A stretch of DNA of 64,000 nucleotides, taken from assembly GCF_900580865.1 (NCBI RefSeq), contig NZ_UTBZ01000001.1:604716-668715 (forward strand), in the 5' to 3' direction. Position numbers and translations under genes: made by a program. Positions 19,545 through 28,288 of this stretch are shown here, one piece after another. Under the pieces are notes generated by a model. That model did not search any database. It saw only the letters and a list, made by a program, of their open reading frames with translations, and was not told the origin of the DNA. The DNA comes from Pseudomonas viridiflava (GTDB taxonomy: Bacteria; Pseudomonadota; Gammaproteobacteria; Pseudomonadales; Pseudomonadaceae). Positions within the stretch are counted from its first letter, which is position 1. Every line of letters begins with the position of its first letter.

Positions 19545-20138
19545 TTATCCGATGTTCGACAGTTTCAGCAGATGACGCAGGTCGTTGAGCAGATCCTTGC
19601 CTTTCACATTCGGCTCGTAGCGCAGCACGAGGTTGCCGTGCGGATCGATGATCCACAGCTGCGGCGTGGCTTTGTCGCCCGTTGTTTTGCTGAACACACC
19701 AGCGTCCAGCGGATAGCGTTGCAGCTGTGGATATTCACGGGTCAGCTTGGCTTCGTAATCGGCGCTCACCGGTTGCGCAACGGCGAGGGCATGGCTGGCG
19801 CGGCCAGCCTCACGACCGAGACCGATCTGTATCTGCCGCGCCAGATACACCAGTTGCTGGCAATCCACCGCGCAATCCTTCGGCGCGGTGACCAGCATCT
19901 GCCAGCGTGCTTCATCGGCTTGCACGCCGAGGTCGGCGCGGGTCTGGCCGTTGCCGATCAGTTCGCCGTGATAGCTGCGACCTTCCGGTACCCAGAACTG
20001 CAATTTGTACATGCCGGTGGCGAGCAGCATCGGGCCGACTACGCCAAGCACGATCAGCAACAACTGAATGCGCCCGCGACGGCGGCTGGCGGCAGGTTTC
20101 GCCTCAGACATGCTGGGTGGATTCATGGCCGTTCCCAT
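19545..20138 (-). CDS. Membrane-anchored Sco-like thioredoxin-fold protein (PA0111-like)
   Basis: 197 residues from ATG 20138, chosen because AGGAG lies 7 bases upstream; two later ATGs are possible. One membrane helix (residues 25-43) is followed by a periplasmic domain that parallels Sco: RWQMLVTAPKDCAVDC against [16 protein letters not shown] of the Sco gene nearby, with Cys89 and Cys93 in CXXXC spacing, and His167 in WIIDPHGNLVLRY against VDHSGNLAV. It overlaps SURF1 by 35 bases and precedes ctaA. Usually annotated as hypothetical; a role in copper delivery or redox control of oxidase assembly is my inference. Confidence 0.8.
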   Translation of the reverse strand: MGTAMNPPSMSEAKPAASRRRGRIQLLLIVLGVVGPMLLATGMYKLQFWVPEGRSYHGELIGNGQTRADLGVQADEARWQMLVTAPKDCAVDCQQLVYLARQIQIGLGREAGRASHALAVAQPVSADYEAKLTREYPQLQRYPLDAGVFSKTTGDKATPQLWIIDPHGNLVLRYEPNVKGKDLLNDLRHLLKLSNIG

Positions 20139-20844
20139 GGTGTTTCTCCTTTGCGTTGTGCAGGCCCAAGTAGATGTAGAGGCCGAGTAGGGCGGTGGCC
20201 ATGGCGAACCACTGCACGGCGTAACCGAGGTGTTTTTCCGGGCCCATGGCGACCACCGGCCAATCGGTCTGGTAGCTGGCCGGGCCAGGTTCGGCGCGTA
20301 ATTCGTAGGCGAAGCCGTCGCGCTCGAGGGTTTTCCACAGCTTGACCGGCTCGACGGCGGTGATGGTTTGCGGCCAGGTGCTGCTGACCGGATCAGCGTG
20401 TAGCTGGAAGGTCGCGCCGGGGGCGACGTAGACCCAGGCGTCGACATTCAATGCTTCGGAAGGCGTGGTGAATTGCGGCGGCACGCGGCGATCCGGCCAC
20501 GGCAACCAGCCGCGATTGACCAGCAGCCACTGGCCGGTGCGTTGATCCTGAAACGGTTGCAGTAACTCGACGCCGACCTTGCCGTCGCGCTGGCGGTTGT
20601 CGAGCAACAGACTGTGCGCGGCATCGAACTGGCCGTGCAGGTGCACGCGGCGATAGGCCGGATCGTTGCTATTGATCAGTTCGGTGCTGGCCATCGGTTG
20701 CGCGGCGCGGCGTTCGGCGTAACTGGCGAGCAGGGCGGTTTTTTCGGCACCCCGGCTCAGTTGCCAGAAGCCCAGCGACACCAGCAGCGGCAGCAAAAGC
20801 GCCACCACCACGGTCGGTATCACGCCCGGGCGAAAACGCTTCAT
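20104..20844 (-). CDS. SURF1 family cytochrome oxidase assembly protein
   Basis: 246 residues with two membrane helices, one at 11-28 and one near 215-232, flanking a periplasmic domain. Family landmarks: LGFWQLSRGAEKTALL near the start, VNRGWLPWP in the middle, and HLGYAVQWFAMATALLGLY at the second helix. SURF1 helps insert heme A into subunit I. Overlaps the next gene by 35 bases. Divergent from the DUF2909 gene. Confidence 0.93.
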   Translation of the reverse strand: MKRFRPGVIPTVVVALLLPLLVSLGFWQLSRGAEKTALLASYAERRAAQPMASTELINSNDPAYRRVHLHGQFDAAHSLLLDNRQRDGKVGVELLQPFQDQRTGQWLLVNRGWLPWPDRRVPPQFTTPSEALNVDAWVYVAPGATFQLHADPVSSTWPQTITAVEPVKLWKTLERDGFAYELRAEPGPASYQTDWPVVAMGPEKHLGYAVQWFAMATALLGLYIYLGLHNAKEKHHGNGHESTQHV

Positions 20845-20915
20845 GGCTGCGCCACAAAGTCAGTCGTTGCGATCGCTATACTCAACTGCATCGCCTGTCC
20901 CCCGGAGTTCTTCCC

Positions 20916-21119
20916 ATGCTCAAAACAGCGATCGTCCTGATGCTGATTGCCACGGTGATCAGCCTGTTCAGCGGCCTGTTTTTCCTGGTCAAGGACGACA
21001 GCAGCTCGAATCGCCTGGTCATCGCCTTGAGTGTTCGGGTGGCATTGGCCGCTGGCACCGTGGGCTTGATCGCCTGGGGCTTTTACAGCGGCCAATTGGT
21101 GTCGCATGCGCCTTGGTAG
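20916..21119 (+). CDS. Twin transmembrane DUF2909 protein
   Basis: 67 residues with two membrane helices (about 3-24 and 38-58), as in the small DUF2909 proteins seen in pseudomonad cox loci (PA0109-like). It alone runs rightwards inside the leftward cox cluster, ending 9 bases before the ctaE stop. No function is established; conserved location suggests a link to oxidase assembly. Confidence 0.85.
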   Translation: MLKTAIVLMLIATVISLFSGLFFLVKDDSSSNRLVIALSVRVALAAGTVGLIAWGFYSGQLVSHAPW

Positions 21120-21128
21120 CGTTGCTCC

Positions 21129-22016
21129 TTAGAGCACGTAAACGAAGATAAAGAGGCCGATCCACACCACGTCGACGAAGTGCCAATACCAGCTCGCCGC
21201 TTCGAAGCCGAACTGGTGCTCGTTATCGAAATGGCCCTTCATGATGCGCATCAGCATCACAAACAGAATGATCGTGCCGATGGTCACGTGGGCGCCGTGG
21301 AAACCGGTGAGCATGAAGAACGTCGCGCCATAAATGCCCGAACCGAGGGTCAGCCCCAGTTCGTGATAGGCGTGGATGTATTCCTCAGCCTGGAAACCGA
21401 GAAACGCGCAACCGAGTAGCACGGTGATCGCCAGCCAGATTTTCAGTGCGCCGCGATGGCCCTTCTTCAGGGCATGGTGGGCGATGGTGATGGTCACGCT
21501 GGAGCTGACCAGCAGAATCGTGTTGATCAGCGGCAGGCCCCACGGGCTGATGATGTCTTTTGGTGGCGGGAACAGTTTCGGATCCGGCGTATGCAGCAGC
21601 GGCCAGGTGAACTGGAAGTTCGGCCAGAGCATGTGCGCGACGCCTTTCGGGCCTTCACCCCCGAGAGCCGGACCCGAGATGTGCCGCACGTAAAACAGCG
21701 CACCAAAAAAGGCGACAAAGAACATCACCTCGGAGAAGATGAACCAACTCATGCCCCAGCGGAACGAGCGATCCAGCTGCGCGCTGTAAAGTCCCGCGCG
21801 GCTTTCCTTGATCACCGTGCCGAACCAGCCGAACAGCATGTATGCCACCAGCAGGCCACCGACGAAAAAGATCAGCGGGCCGTGGGATTCCGGGCGCGCG
21901 GCCTTCAGATCGTTGAACCAGGTGGCCAGGCCGTACACGGTGACGAGCATCCCGACCGTGGCAATGATCGGCCATTTGCTTTGGGCCGGAACGAAATAGT
22001 GCTCATGAGTTGCCAT
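21129..22016 (-). CDS. ctaE: Cytochrome c oxidase subunit III
   Basis: 295 residues with seven predicted membrane helices. Conserved FFVAFFGALFY, GFQAEEYIHAY and TGFHGAHVTIGTIIL, ending WHFVDVVWIGLFIFVYV. Stabilises proton pumping by subunit I. Lies 25 bases after ctaG on the same strand. Confidence 0.96.
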   Translation of the reverse strand: MATHEHYFVPAQSKWPIIATVGMLVTVYGLATWFNDLKAARPESHGPLIFFVGGLLVAYMLFGWFGTVIKESRAGLYSAQLDRSFRWGMSWFIFSEVMFFVAFFGALFYVRHISGPALGGEGPKGVAHMLWPNFQFTWPLLHTPDPKLFPPPKDIISPWGLPLINTILLVSSSVTITIAHHALKKGHRGALKIWLAITVLLGCAFLGFQAEEYIHAYHELGLTLGSGIYGATFFMLTGFHGAHVTIGTIILFVMLMRIMKGHFDNEHQFGFEAASWYWHFVDVVWIGLFIFVYVL

Positions 22017-22041
22017 TTATTGTTCTCCTTATCGGGCACGC

Positions 22042-22593
22042 TCAACCGCCAGTGTTTACAGCCACCGGCGGATGTCGGGCGGTGATATCGAACAGCGTGT
22101 AGGACAGCGTCAGGTGCTTCACATCCTTGGGCATGTCGCGGTCAACAATGAAGCGCACCGGCATCTCGATCTGCTGACCGGGCTGCAGCACCTGCTGGGT
22201 AAAACAAAAGCATTCGGTCTTGTGGAAATACGCCGCGGCGTTGCTCGGCGCGATACTCGGCACGGCTTGCGCACTCATCGGTTTGTCGGTGGGATTACGC
22301 GCGATGAAGATCATCTCGTTGACCGCGCCGGGGTTGGCGGTGAGTTCGTCATGCTTGGGGTAGAAGTCCCACGGCATATCGGCGGTGTTGGTCGACAGAA
22401 ACTGCACGCGCACCTGACGCGAAGTGTCGACGACCTGCTCGCCCTCGTACTGCCCGGCAGTCTTGCCATTGATGCCGAAGGCCTTGCACATCACGTCGTA
22501 GATCGGCACCAAGGCAAAGCCGAAGACAAACATCGCCACCACCACCCCGAGCAGGCGGGTGACGAGTTTTTTCATCGAGATCGAGTCAGCCAT
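22042..22593 (-). CDS. ctaG: Copper chaperone CtaG (Cox11)
   Basis: 183 residues: N-terminal membrane helix (about 10-30, VVAMFVFGFALVPIYDVMC) and a periplasmic beta domain with the copper-binding pair in TECFCFTQQ. Delivers copper to CuB of subunit I. It is separated from coxA by 126 bases that hold a REP pair. Confidence 0.95.
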   Translation of the reverse strand: MADSISMKKLVTRLLGVVVAMFVFGFALVPIYDVMCKAFGINGKTAGQYEGEQVVDTSRQVRVQFLSTNTADMPWDFYPKHDELTANPGAVNEMIFIARNPTDKPMSAQAVPSIAPSNAAAYFHKTECFCFTQQVLQPGQQIEMPVRFIVDRDMPKDVKHLTLSYTLFDITARHPPVAVNTGG

Positions 22594-22619
22594 GATTCGT
22601 GCCTCTCATCAGATCCCTC

Positions 22620-22708
22620 GTGGGAGCGAGCCTGCTCGCGAAGCAGACAACTCGGTGCACCAGATGAACCGCGTCATCGTTCTTCGCGAGCAGGCTCGCT
22701 CCCACAGG
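22620..22708. repeat. REP inverted pair inside the cox operon
   Basis: Forward copy at 22620-22643 and reverse copy at 22683-22708, with 39 bases between. They occupy the coxA-ctaG gap and would fold in the message as a long hairpin. Confidence 0.92.
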
Positions 22709-22719
22709 GAGATCTGTGT

Positions 22720-24306
22720 TCATTTCACTTCCGGCGGCGTGGTGAAGGTGTGATACGGCGCCGGTGACGGCACGCTCCACTCCAGACCTTCCGCGCCATC
22801 CCAAGGCTTGGCCGGTGCAGGCTCGCCACCCCGAATGGTCTTGATCACGATAAACAGGAAGAAGATCTGCGTGGCGCCAAACATGAACGCGCCAATCGAC
22901 GAGACCATATTGAAGTCGGCGAACTGCAGGTTGTAGTCCGGAATCCTTCGCGGCATCCCCGCCAGTCCCACGAAGTGCATCGGGAAGAAGGTCAGGTTCA
23001 TGCCGACGAACGACAGCCAGAAATGCAGCTTGCCGAGGGTTTCGTCGTACATGTGCCCGGTCCATTTCGGCAGCCAGTAATAGGCCGAAGCGAAGATCCC
23101 GAAGATCGCCCCCGGCACCAGCACATAGTGGAAGTGCGCGACCACAAAGTAGGTGTCCTGATACTGGAAGTCTGCCGGGGCGATGGCCAGCATCAGCCCG
23201 GAGAAACCGCCGATGGAAAACAGGATCACGAACGCCACCGCGAACAGCATCGGCGTCTCGAAGGTCATCGAGCCTTGCCACATGGTGCTGGCCCAGTTGA
23301 ACACCTTGACCCCGGTCGGCACCGCAATGAGCATGGTCGCGTACATGAAGAACAGCTCGCCCACCAACGGAATGCCGACCACAAACATGTGGTGCGCCCA
23401 GACGATGAACGACAGGAACGCGATGCTCGCCGTGGCGTAGACCATCGAGGTGTAGCCGAACAGCGGTTTGCGCGCGAAGGTCGGGATGATCTGGCTGACC
23501 GCGCCGAACGCCGGCAGGATCATGATGTACACCTCCGGGTGGCCGAAGAACCAGAACACATGCTGGAACAGCACCGGGTCACCGCCACCGGCAGCACTGA
23601 AGAAACTGGTGCCGAAGTGGATGTCCATCAACATCATCGTCACGCACCCGGCCAGCACCGGCATCACCGCGATCAGCAGGAACGCGGTGATCAGCCAGGT
23701 CCAGACGAACAGCGGCATTTTCATCAGCGTCATGCCGGGGGCGCGCAGGTTGAGGATGGTCGCGATCACGTTGATCGCGCCCATGATCGAACTGATCCCC
23801 ATCAGGTGGATGGCGAAGATGAAGAAGGTCACGCTTTCCGGCGCGTAGGTGGTCGACAGTGGTGCGTAAAAGGTCCAGCCGAAATTCGGCCCGCCACCGG
23901 GGGTGAACAGGGTCGAGACCAGTAGCAGAAACGCCGCCGGCAACAGCCAGAAGCTGAAGTTGTTCATCCGTGGCAGGGCCATGTCCGGCGCGCCGACCAT
24001 CAGCGGGATCATCCAGTTGGCGAGGCCGACGAACGCCGGCATCACCGCACCGAAAACCATCACCAGACCATGCATGGTGGTCATCTGGTTGAAGAACGCC
24101 GGTTCGACGATCTGTAGACCGGGCTGAAACAGCTCGGCACGGATCACCATGGCGAACGAGCCGCCAAGCAGGAACATCAGGAACGCAAACCACAGGTACA
24201 GCGTGCCAATGTCCTTGTGGTTGGTGGTCAGCACCCAGCGCATCAGGCCTTTGGCGGGGCCGTGGGCGTGGTCGGCATGACCGTGGTCATCGATGACAGC
24301 GCTCAT
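22720..24306 (-). CDS. coxA: Cytochrome c oxidase subunit I
   Basis: 528 residues with twelve membrane helices. GHPEVYIMILPAFG provides the CuB His and cross-linked Tyr region with the D-channel Glu, VWAHHMFVVGIP the two other CuB histidines, and HFHYVLVPG the heme a and a3 ligands; MTTMHGLVMVFG carries an N-terminal heme a ligand. Reduces oxygen to water and pumps protons. Preceded by coxB (82-base gap); start ATG 24306 has GGAGACC upstream. Confidence 0.97.
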   Translation of the reverse strand: MSAVIDDHGHADHAHGPAKGLMRWVLTTNHKDIGTLYLWFAFLMFLLGGSFAMVIRAELFQPGLQIVEPAFFNQMTTMHGLVMVFGAVMPAFVGLANWMIPLMVGAPDMALPRMNNFSFWLLPAAFLLLVSTLFTPGGGPNFGWTFYAPLSTTYAPESVTFFIFAIHLMGISSIMGAINVIATILNLRAPGMTLMKMPLFVWTWLITAFLLIAVMPVLAGCVTMMLMDIHFGTSFFSAAGGGDPVLFQHVFWFFGHPEVYIMILPAFGAVSQIIPTFARKPLFGYTSMVYATASIAFLSFIVWAHHMFVVGIPLVGELFFMYATMLIAVPTGVKVFNWASTMWQGSMTFETPMLFAVAFVILFSIGGFSGLMLAIAPADFQYQDTYFVVAHFHYVLVPGAIFGIFASAYYWLPKWTGHMYDETLGKLHFWLSFVGMNLTFFPMHFVGLAGMPRRIPDYNLQFADFNMVSSIGAFMFGATQIFFLFIVIKTIRGGEPAPAKPWDGAEGLEWSVPSPAPYHTFTTPPEVK

Positions 24307-24388
24307 GGCCGGTCTCCTTTACGTGAGTGGGCGGGGCGGGCCGGGGCGTGGTGCCCCGACCGGTTCACGAGGTACGCGATAGACCGGC

Positions 24389-25516
24389 TCATTTGCTTTC
24401 CGCCTGTTTCAGCTCCAGCACTTCTTTTGGCGTGACCATGTCGCCCTTGTTGTTGCCCCAGGCGTTACGTTCGTAGGTCACGACCGCTGCGATATCGACT
24501 TCCGACAGCTGTTTGCCGAACGCCGCCATGGCGGTGCCGGGCTTGCCGTGGAAGACAATGCTCAAGTGATCCTTGATCGGGCCGGTGGCGATTTTCGAGC
24601 CCTTGAGCGCCGGGAACATCGGCGGCAGGCCTTGGCCTTCGGCCTGGTGACAGGCAACGCAGGTGGTGTGATACACCTTGTCGCCGCGCTCCTTGAGTTC
24701 GTCGAGGGTCCAATCCTTGCTGGTCAGCTCTTTAAGCTGCGCGGCCTCGGCCTTGCGCTCGGCGAGCCACTTCTCGTAATCGGCCTTCTCTTTGACCTCG
24801 ACCACGATCGGCATGAAACCGTGATCCTTGCCGCACAGTTCGGCGCACTGGCCGCGGTAAATGCCGGGCTTGTCGACACGCGTCCAGGCCTCATTGACGA
24901 ACCCCGGGATCGCATCGCGCTTGACCGCGAAGGCCGGCACCCACCAGGAGTGGATCACGTCGGCGGAGGTTACGAGGAAGCGCACCTTGGCCCCGGTCGG
25001 CAGCACCAATGGCTTGTCGACCTCGAGCAAGTAGTGCTCGCCCTTGGCTTCCTTGTTGTGGATCTGTTCGGCGGGGGTGGCCAGGTTGCTGAAGAACTCG
25101 ACGTCCTGACCCAGGTATTTGTAGTGCCATTTCCACTGATAACCCGTGACCTGGATATCGATGTCCGGCTCACTGGTGTCATACATCTTGATCAGTGTCG
25201 CGGTCGCCGGTACAGCCATGGCCACCAGAATCAGCAGCGGCACGACGGTCCACATGATTTCGACGCCGGTGCTTTCGTGGAATTTTGCGGCGACCTGCCC
25301 GGTAGAACGGCGGTGCACCATCATCGACCAGAACATGGCGCCGAAGACGATGATCCCGATCACCACACAGATCCAGAAAATGGTCATGTGCAGGTCGAAT
25401 ACTGCGTGACTGATTTCAGTCGCTCCAGGCGCCATATTCACAGTCCAGGCAGCGTTGGCCTGGCTGAAAATCGACCACAACAGGAGGCCCATCCAGACGT
25501 GTGGATGTCGCATCAT
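24389..25516 (-). CDS. coxB: Cytochrome c oxidase subunit II with fused cytochrome c domain (caa3 type)
   Basis: 375 residues. Signal peptide to residue 22, two membrane helices (about 40-62 and 88-108), then the CuA domain with His189, Cys224, Cys228, His232 and Met235 (QCAELCGKDHGFM). A C-terminal cytochrome c domain follows, heme site CVACH at 286-290 and an axial Met in the GTAMAAFG region. The fused heme makes this a caa3-type enzyme that accepts electrons from soluble cytochromes c. First gene of the operon; an RpoS-like -10 lies upstream. Confidence 0.96.
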   Translation of the reverse strand: MMRHPHVWMGLLLWSIFSQANAAWTVNMAPGATEISHAVFDLHMTIFWICVVIGIIVFGAMFWSMMVHRRSTGQVAAKFHESTGVEIMWTVVPLLILVAMAVPATATLIKMYDTSEPDIDIQVTGYQWKWHYKYLGQDVEFFSNLATPAEQIHNKEAKGEHYLLEVDKPLVLPTGAKVRFLVTSADVIHSWWVPAFAVKRDAIPGFVNEAWTRVDKPGIYRGQCAELCGKDHGFMPIVVEVKEKADYEKWLAERKAEAAQLKELTSKDWTLDELKERGDKVYHTTCVACHQAEGQGLPPMFPALKGSKIATGPIKDHLSIVFHGKPGTAMAAFGKQLSEVDIAAVVTYERNAWGNNKGDMVTPKEVLELKQAESK

Positions 25517-25885
25517 TGCGGGTTCCCCTTATCGTTCTTGTTATCCCGCCGGCTTTCGCCTGCGGCAAGGGAGCGGCTGCATCAGACTACGAACTTGAAT
25601 CGCCGGGCCTTGCTGCGGGTGCAGTCGGGCGTCATCAGCTAACTCCATTCACTGGCGAGTATAGACAGCGACGGGAAATTGCAATGTGCGCACGTAAATG
25701 AACTGAAACAGCGGGGACTTGCGTTCAAGGGCACGAATGGAGAAGGATGCAGACGAGTGGTGGCAAACCGATATAACGCAGGCGCATCAAGGATGAAATA
25801 ATTATGACAAATGCGTCTTAGCATTTTTCGTAAGCCAGCTAAGTTATGTCTTCCCTATTTCATTGCCTTGTTTCCTGGAGTTTTC
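25517..25885. other. Divergent intergenic region between coxB and the PA0104-like gene
   Basis: 369 bases with no credible gene. The coxB side holds an RpoS-like -10 element; the right part (25780-25885) is AT-richer and probably holds the promoter of the rightward gene. Nothing else was recognised. Confidence 0.6.
25658..25664 (-). promoter_or_regulatory. RpoS-type -10 element upstream of coxB
   Basis: On the minus strand CTATACT, identical to the core of the extended RpoS -10 (KCTAYACT), about 142 bases before the coxB start. Pseudomonad aa3 oxidase operons are reported to be RpoS-dependent and starvation-induced, which agrees. Confidence 0.6.
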
Positions 25886-26536
25886 ATGAACACCGCCGCA
25901 TTGCGCGAGCAGATCCAAAAAGCCCAACAACACGAAAAAGACACCGGCCTGCTGACCCGTCAGCTGGAAAGCAAGCTGCCTCATTTACACCCGGCGATCC
26001 AGTTGCCGGAAGCCGACGCCCAAGGCGTGCTGACGCGTTTTGTCGCCGCCTACATCGATGAAGTGCCAGACCTGCTGGATGCAGCCAATGAAGTCGCCAG
26101 GGAAGCGGGAATCGAATCGCAGATCAAACCGGTGCTGAAAATCGCCGAGCAGTATTTCCTCCAGCCGCCAGCCATCATGGCCGGGCACGTTGGCCTGGAC
26201 AGCCTGCTTGATGAAGCCTATCTGGCGCACCGTTTTGTCGAAGAGGTCAACGACCTGTACATCAAGCATTTCGGCCAGCCACTGATCCCCCTGGACATGA
26301 CGGTCGCCAACTTGATTGCTCACCAATTGATCGGTGAGGAATTTGCCAACCAACTGGACGAAGCGGTGCATCACGCCATTGACGAGATGCTCAACGACGA
26401 GAGTTTTGCGCTGGAGTCGGTAGAGGTCTACCGCGAAAAACTCAGCAGCCCGGACACCGGTGCTGCGTGGAAACGCTGGCCGTGCATGGGCCGCCGACTG
26501 GGTGTGGGCCTGGAACTCGATCAGCCTGCTGCGTAA
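25886..26536 (+). CDS. Conserved protein of unknown function (PA0104-like)
   Basis: 216 residues from MNTAALREQ (ATG 25886, CTGGAG 7 bases upstream); an in-frame ATG 25 codons earlier is less likely. Acidic, mainly helical, no signal peptide and no membrane segment. Segments such as FVAAYIDEVPDLLDAANEVA and GHVGLDSLLDEAYLAHRFVEEVN look like a helical bundle. I do not recognise a catalytic motif. In PAO1 an equivalent gene sits in the same position next to coxB. Cytoplasmic location is inferred. Confidence 0.8.
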   Translation: MNTAALREQIQKAQQHEKDTGLLTRQLESKLPHLHPAIQLPEADAQGVLTRFVAAYIDEVPDLLDAANEVAREAGIESQIKPVLKIAEQYFLQPPAIMAGHVGLDSLLDEAYLAHRFVEEVNDLYIKHFGQPLIPLDMTVANLIAHQLIGEEFANQLDEAVHHAIDEMLNDESFALESVEVYREKLSSPDTGAAWKRWPCMGRRLGVGLELDQPAA

Positions 26537-26554
26537 GCCTCATACGCCATAGAT

Positions 26555-26650
26555 CCAATGTGGGAGCGAGCCTGCTCGCGAATGCAGTCGATCATTCAAC
26601 ATCTCTGTTGGCTGATATACCGCTTTCGCGAGCAGGCTCGCTCCCACAGG
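26555..26650. repeat. REP inverted pair (REPIN)
   Basis: Forward copy 26555-26582 and reverse copy 26624-26650 in the convergent gap between the PA0104-like gene and the SulP gene; same core as elsewhere in the window. Confidence 0.92.
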
Positions 26651-26671
26651 GTTTGTGTTCACAACAGTTGT

Positions 26672-28198
26672 TTAGCCGGCCGCACCGATCCCGGTAGTCG
26701 TCCGAATCCGCCCTTCAAGTCGTCGCTTCAACCCGCGCGACTCAATCAACAGCTTCGACCCTTTCGCCGCATTCGCCCGGCCCCACTCCTCGAGCAACTC
26801 CAGACACGAATGGTCGATGTAGCTCAGGTTATTGAGCGGCACATGCACCGTCGTCCCCTGCGGAATACTGCCCAGCACTTGCGTCAGCGCCGGCACCTTG
26901 AGGAATGTCGCCGCACCGACCAGACGCAACTCCATCTCACCATCCTGTGGCAGATCGATCAGGCTGATCTTCAACCGCGACGCCTTGAACGCTAGCTTCA
27001 ACATCGTCAGACCGAAACCGATCAACACACCTGTCAGCAGGTCGGTGAAGATGATCGCCAGCGCCGTTGATGCATAAGTGAACATCGGCATGCGCCCATA
27101 ACGACCCAGACCTCGAAACGCTTTGAGATCGACCAGTTTGAACCCGGTGTACACCAGCACACCCGCCAGGCTTGCGACCGGAATGCTTTGCAGCACACTC
27201 GACAGCAGCAACACGAACGCCAGCAGCCACAGGCCATGGAAGATCGTCGAATAACGCGTGGTCGCGCCGGCCTGGACGTTGGCCGAACTGCGCACGATCA
27301 CCCCGGTCATCGGCAGCGCGCCGAGCAGACCGCAGAGCATGTTGCCGACACCTTGCGCCGACAGTTCGCGGTCGAAATCCGAACGCACGCCGCTGTGCAT
27401 GCGATCCACCGCGGCAGCGGACAACAGGGTTTCCGCGCTGGCGATAAACGCCACGGCGAACGCCGCGATCAGCAATGTAGGATCGGCCAGGCTAAGCAGG
27501 TCCGCAGGTTTGAGCCAATCAATGGCCTCCGCCAGATTCGCCGGCACTTCAACGCGTTTCACCTGCAACGCCAGCAGCAGACTTGCACCTGTTGCCAGAC
27601 CCACGCCGAGCAATGCACCGGGAACGAAGCGCAACGAATGTGGGCGGAATTTTTCCCACAGCCACATCACTGCAATCGTCGACAGTCCGAGCAGCCCGGC
27701 CTGCCAGCCGAACGACGGCAAGGCCTGCGCCACTGCTGCCGGGAACGCCGTAAGGTTATCCAGGCCAGAGGGCTTCGGTGACGCATCGAGCATCACATGC
27801 ACCTGCGACAGCACGATCAACACGCCAATCCCCGCCAGCATGCCGTAGACCACCGCTGGCGCCGTGACCCGAAACCAGCAACCGAGCTTCAAGCGCCCGG
27901 CGACCAGTTGCAGAAAACCGGCAAGCAACAGAATCGGCCCGAGCATCTCGATGCCGTGCTGGCGCACCAGTTCAAATACCAACACCGCCAGGCCCGCCGC
28001 CGGCCCGCTGACCTGTAGCGGCGAACCCGCCAGCCAACCGACCACCAGACCGCCGATGATCCCGGTGATCAGACCCTTGGCCGGTGGCAACCCTGACGCA
28101 ATCGCGATACCCATGCACAGCGGCAACGCGACCAGAAACACAACCACTGAAGCGAGCAACTCCCGTGGCAACACCGCTTTCAATTGAGCCGCACGCAT
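26672..28198 (-). CDS. SulP family anion transporter with STAS domain (bicarbonate or sulfate)
   Basis: 508 residues from ATG 28198, preceded by GGGAG 8 bases away; a start ten codons earlier lacks such a site. Ten or more membrane helices fill residues 10-390, with PLCMGIAIASGLPPAKGL and SGPAAGLAVLVF typical of the SulP core. A cytoplasmic STAS domain follows (about 400-500, VPLNNLSYIDHSCLELLEEW). It is 91 bases upstream-to-downstream from a beta carbonic anhydrase on the same strand, the pairing seen in SulP bicarbonate importers, so bicarbonate is a likelier substrate than sulfate. That assignment is by context only. Confidence 0.88.
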   Translation of the reverse strand: MRAAQLKAVLPRELLASVVVFLVALPLCMGIAIASGLPPAKGLITGIIGGLVVGWLAGSPLQVSGPAAGLAVLVFELVRQHGIEMLGPILLLAGFLQLVAGRLKLGCWFRVTAPAVVYGMLAGIGVLIVLSQVHVMLDASPKPSGLDNLTAFPAAVAQALPSFGWQAGLLGLSTIAVMWLWEKFRPHSLRFVPGALLGVGLATGASLLLALQVKRVEVPANLAEAIDWLKPADLLSLADPTLLIAAFAVAFIASAETLLSAAAVDRMHSGVRSDFDRELSAQGVGNMLCGLLGALPMTGVIVRSSANVQAGATTRYSTIFHGLWLLAFVLLLSSVLQSIPVASLAGVLVYTGFKLVDLKAFRGLGRYGRMPMFTYASTALAIIFTDLLTGVLIGFGLTMLKLAFKASRLKISLIDLPQDGEMELRLVGAATFLKVPALTQVLGSIPQGTTVHVPLNNLSYIDHSCLELLEEWGRANAAKGSKLLIESRGLKRRLEGRIRTTTGIGAAG

Positions 28199-28288
28199 GG
28201 CGATTCTCCCGAAGTTTTCTTCAGGCATGGCTTCGCCGAACCGCTGAAACAGCGGCCGGCGTCAAACCACACAGATTTTTAGGAAGAT

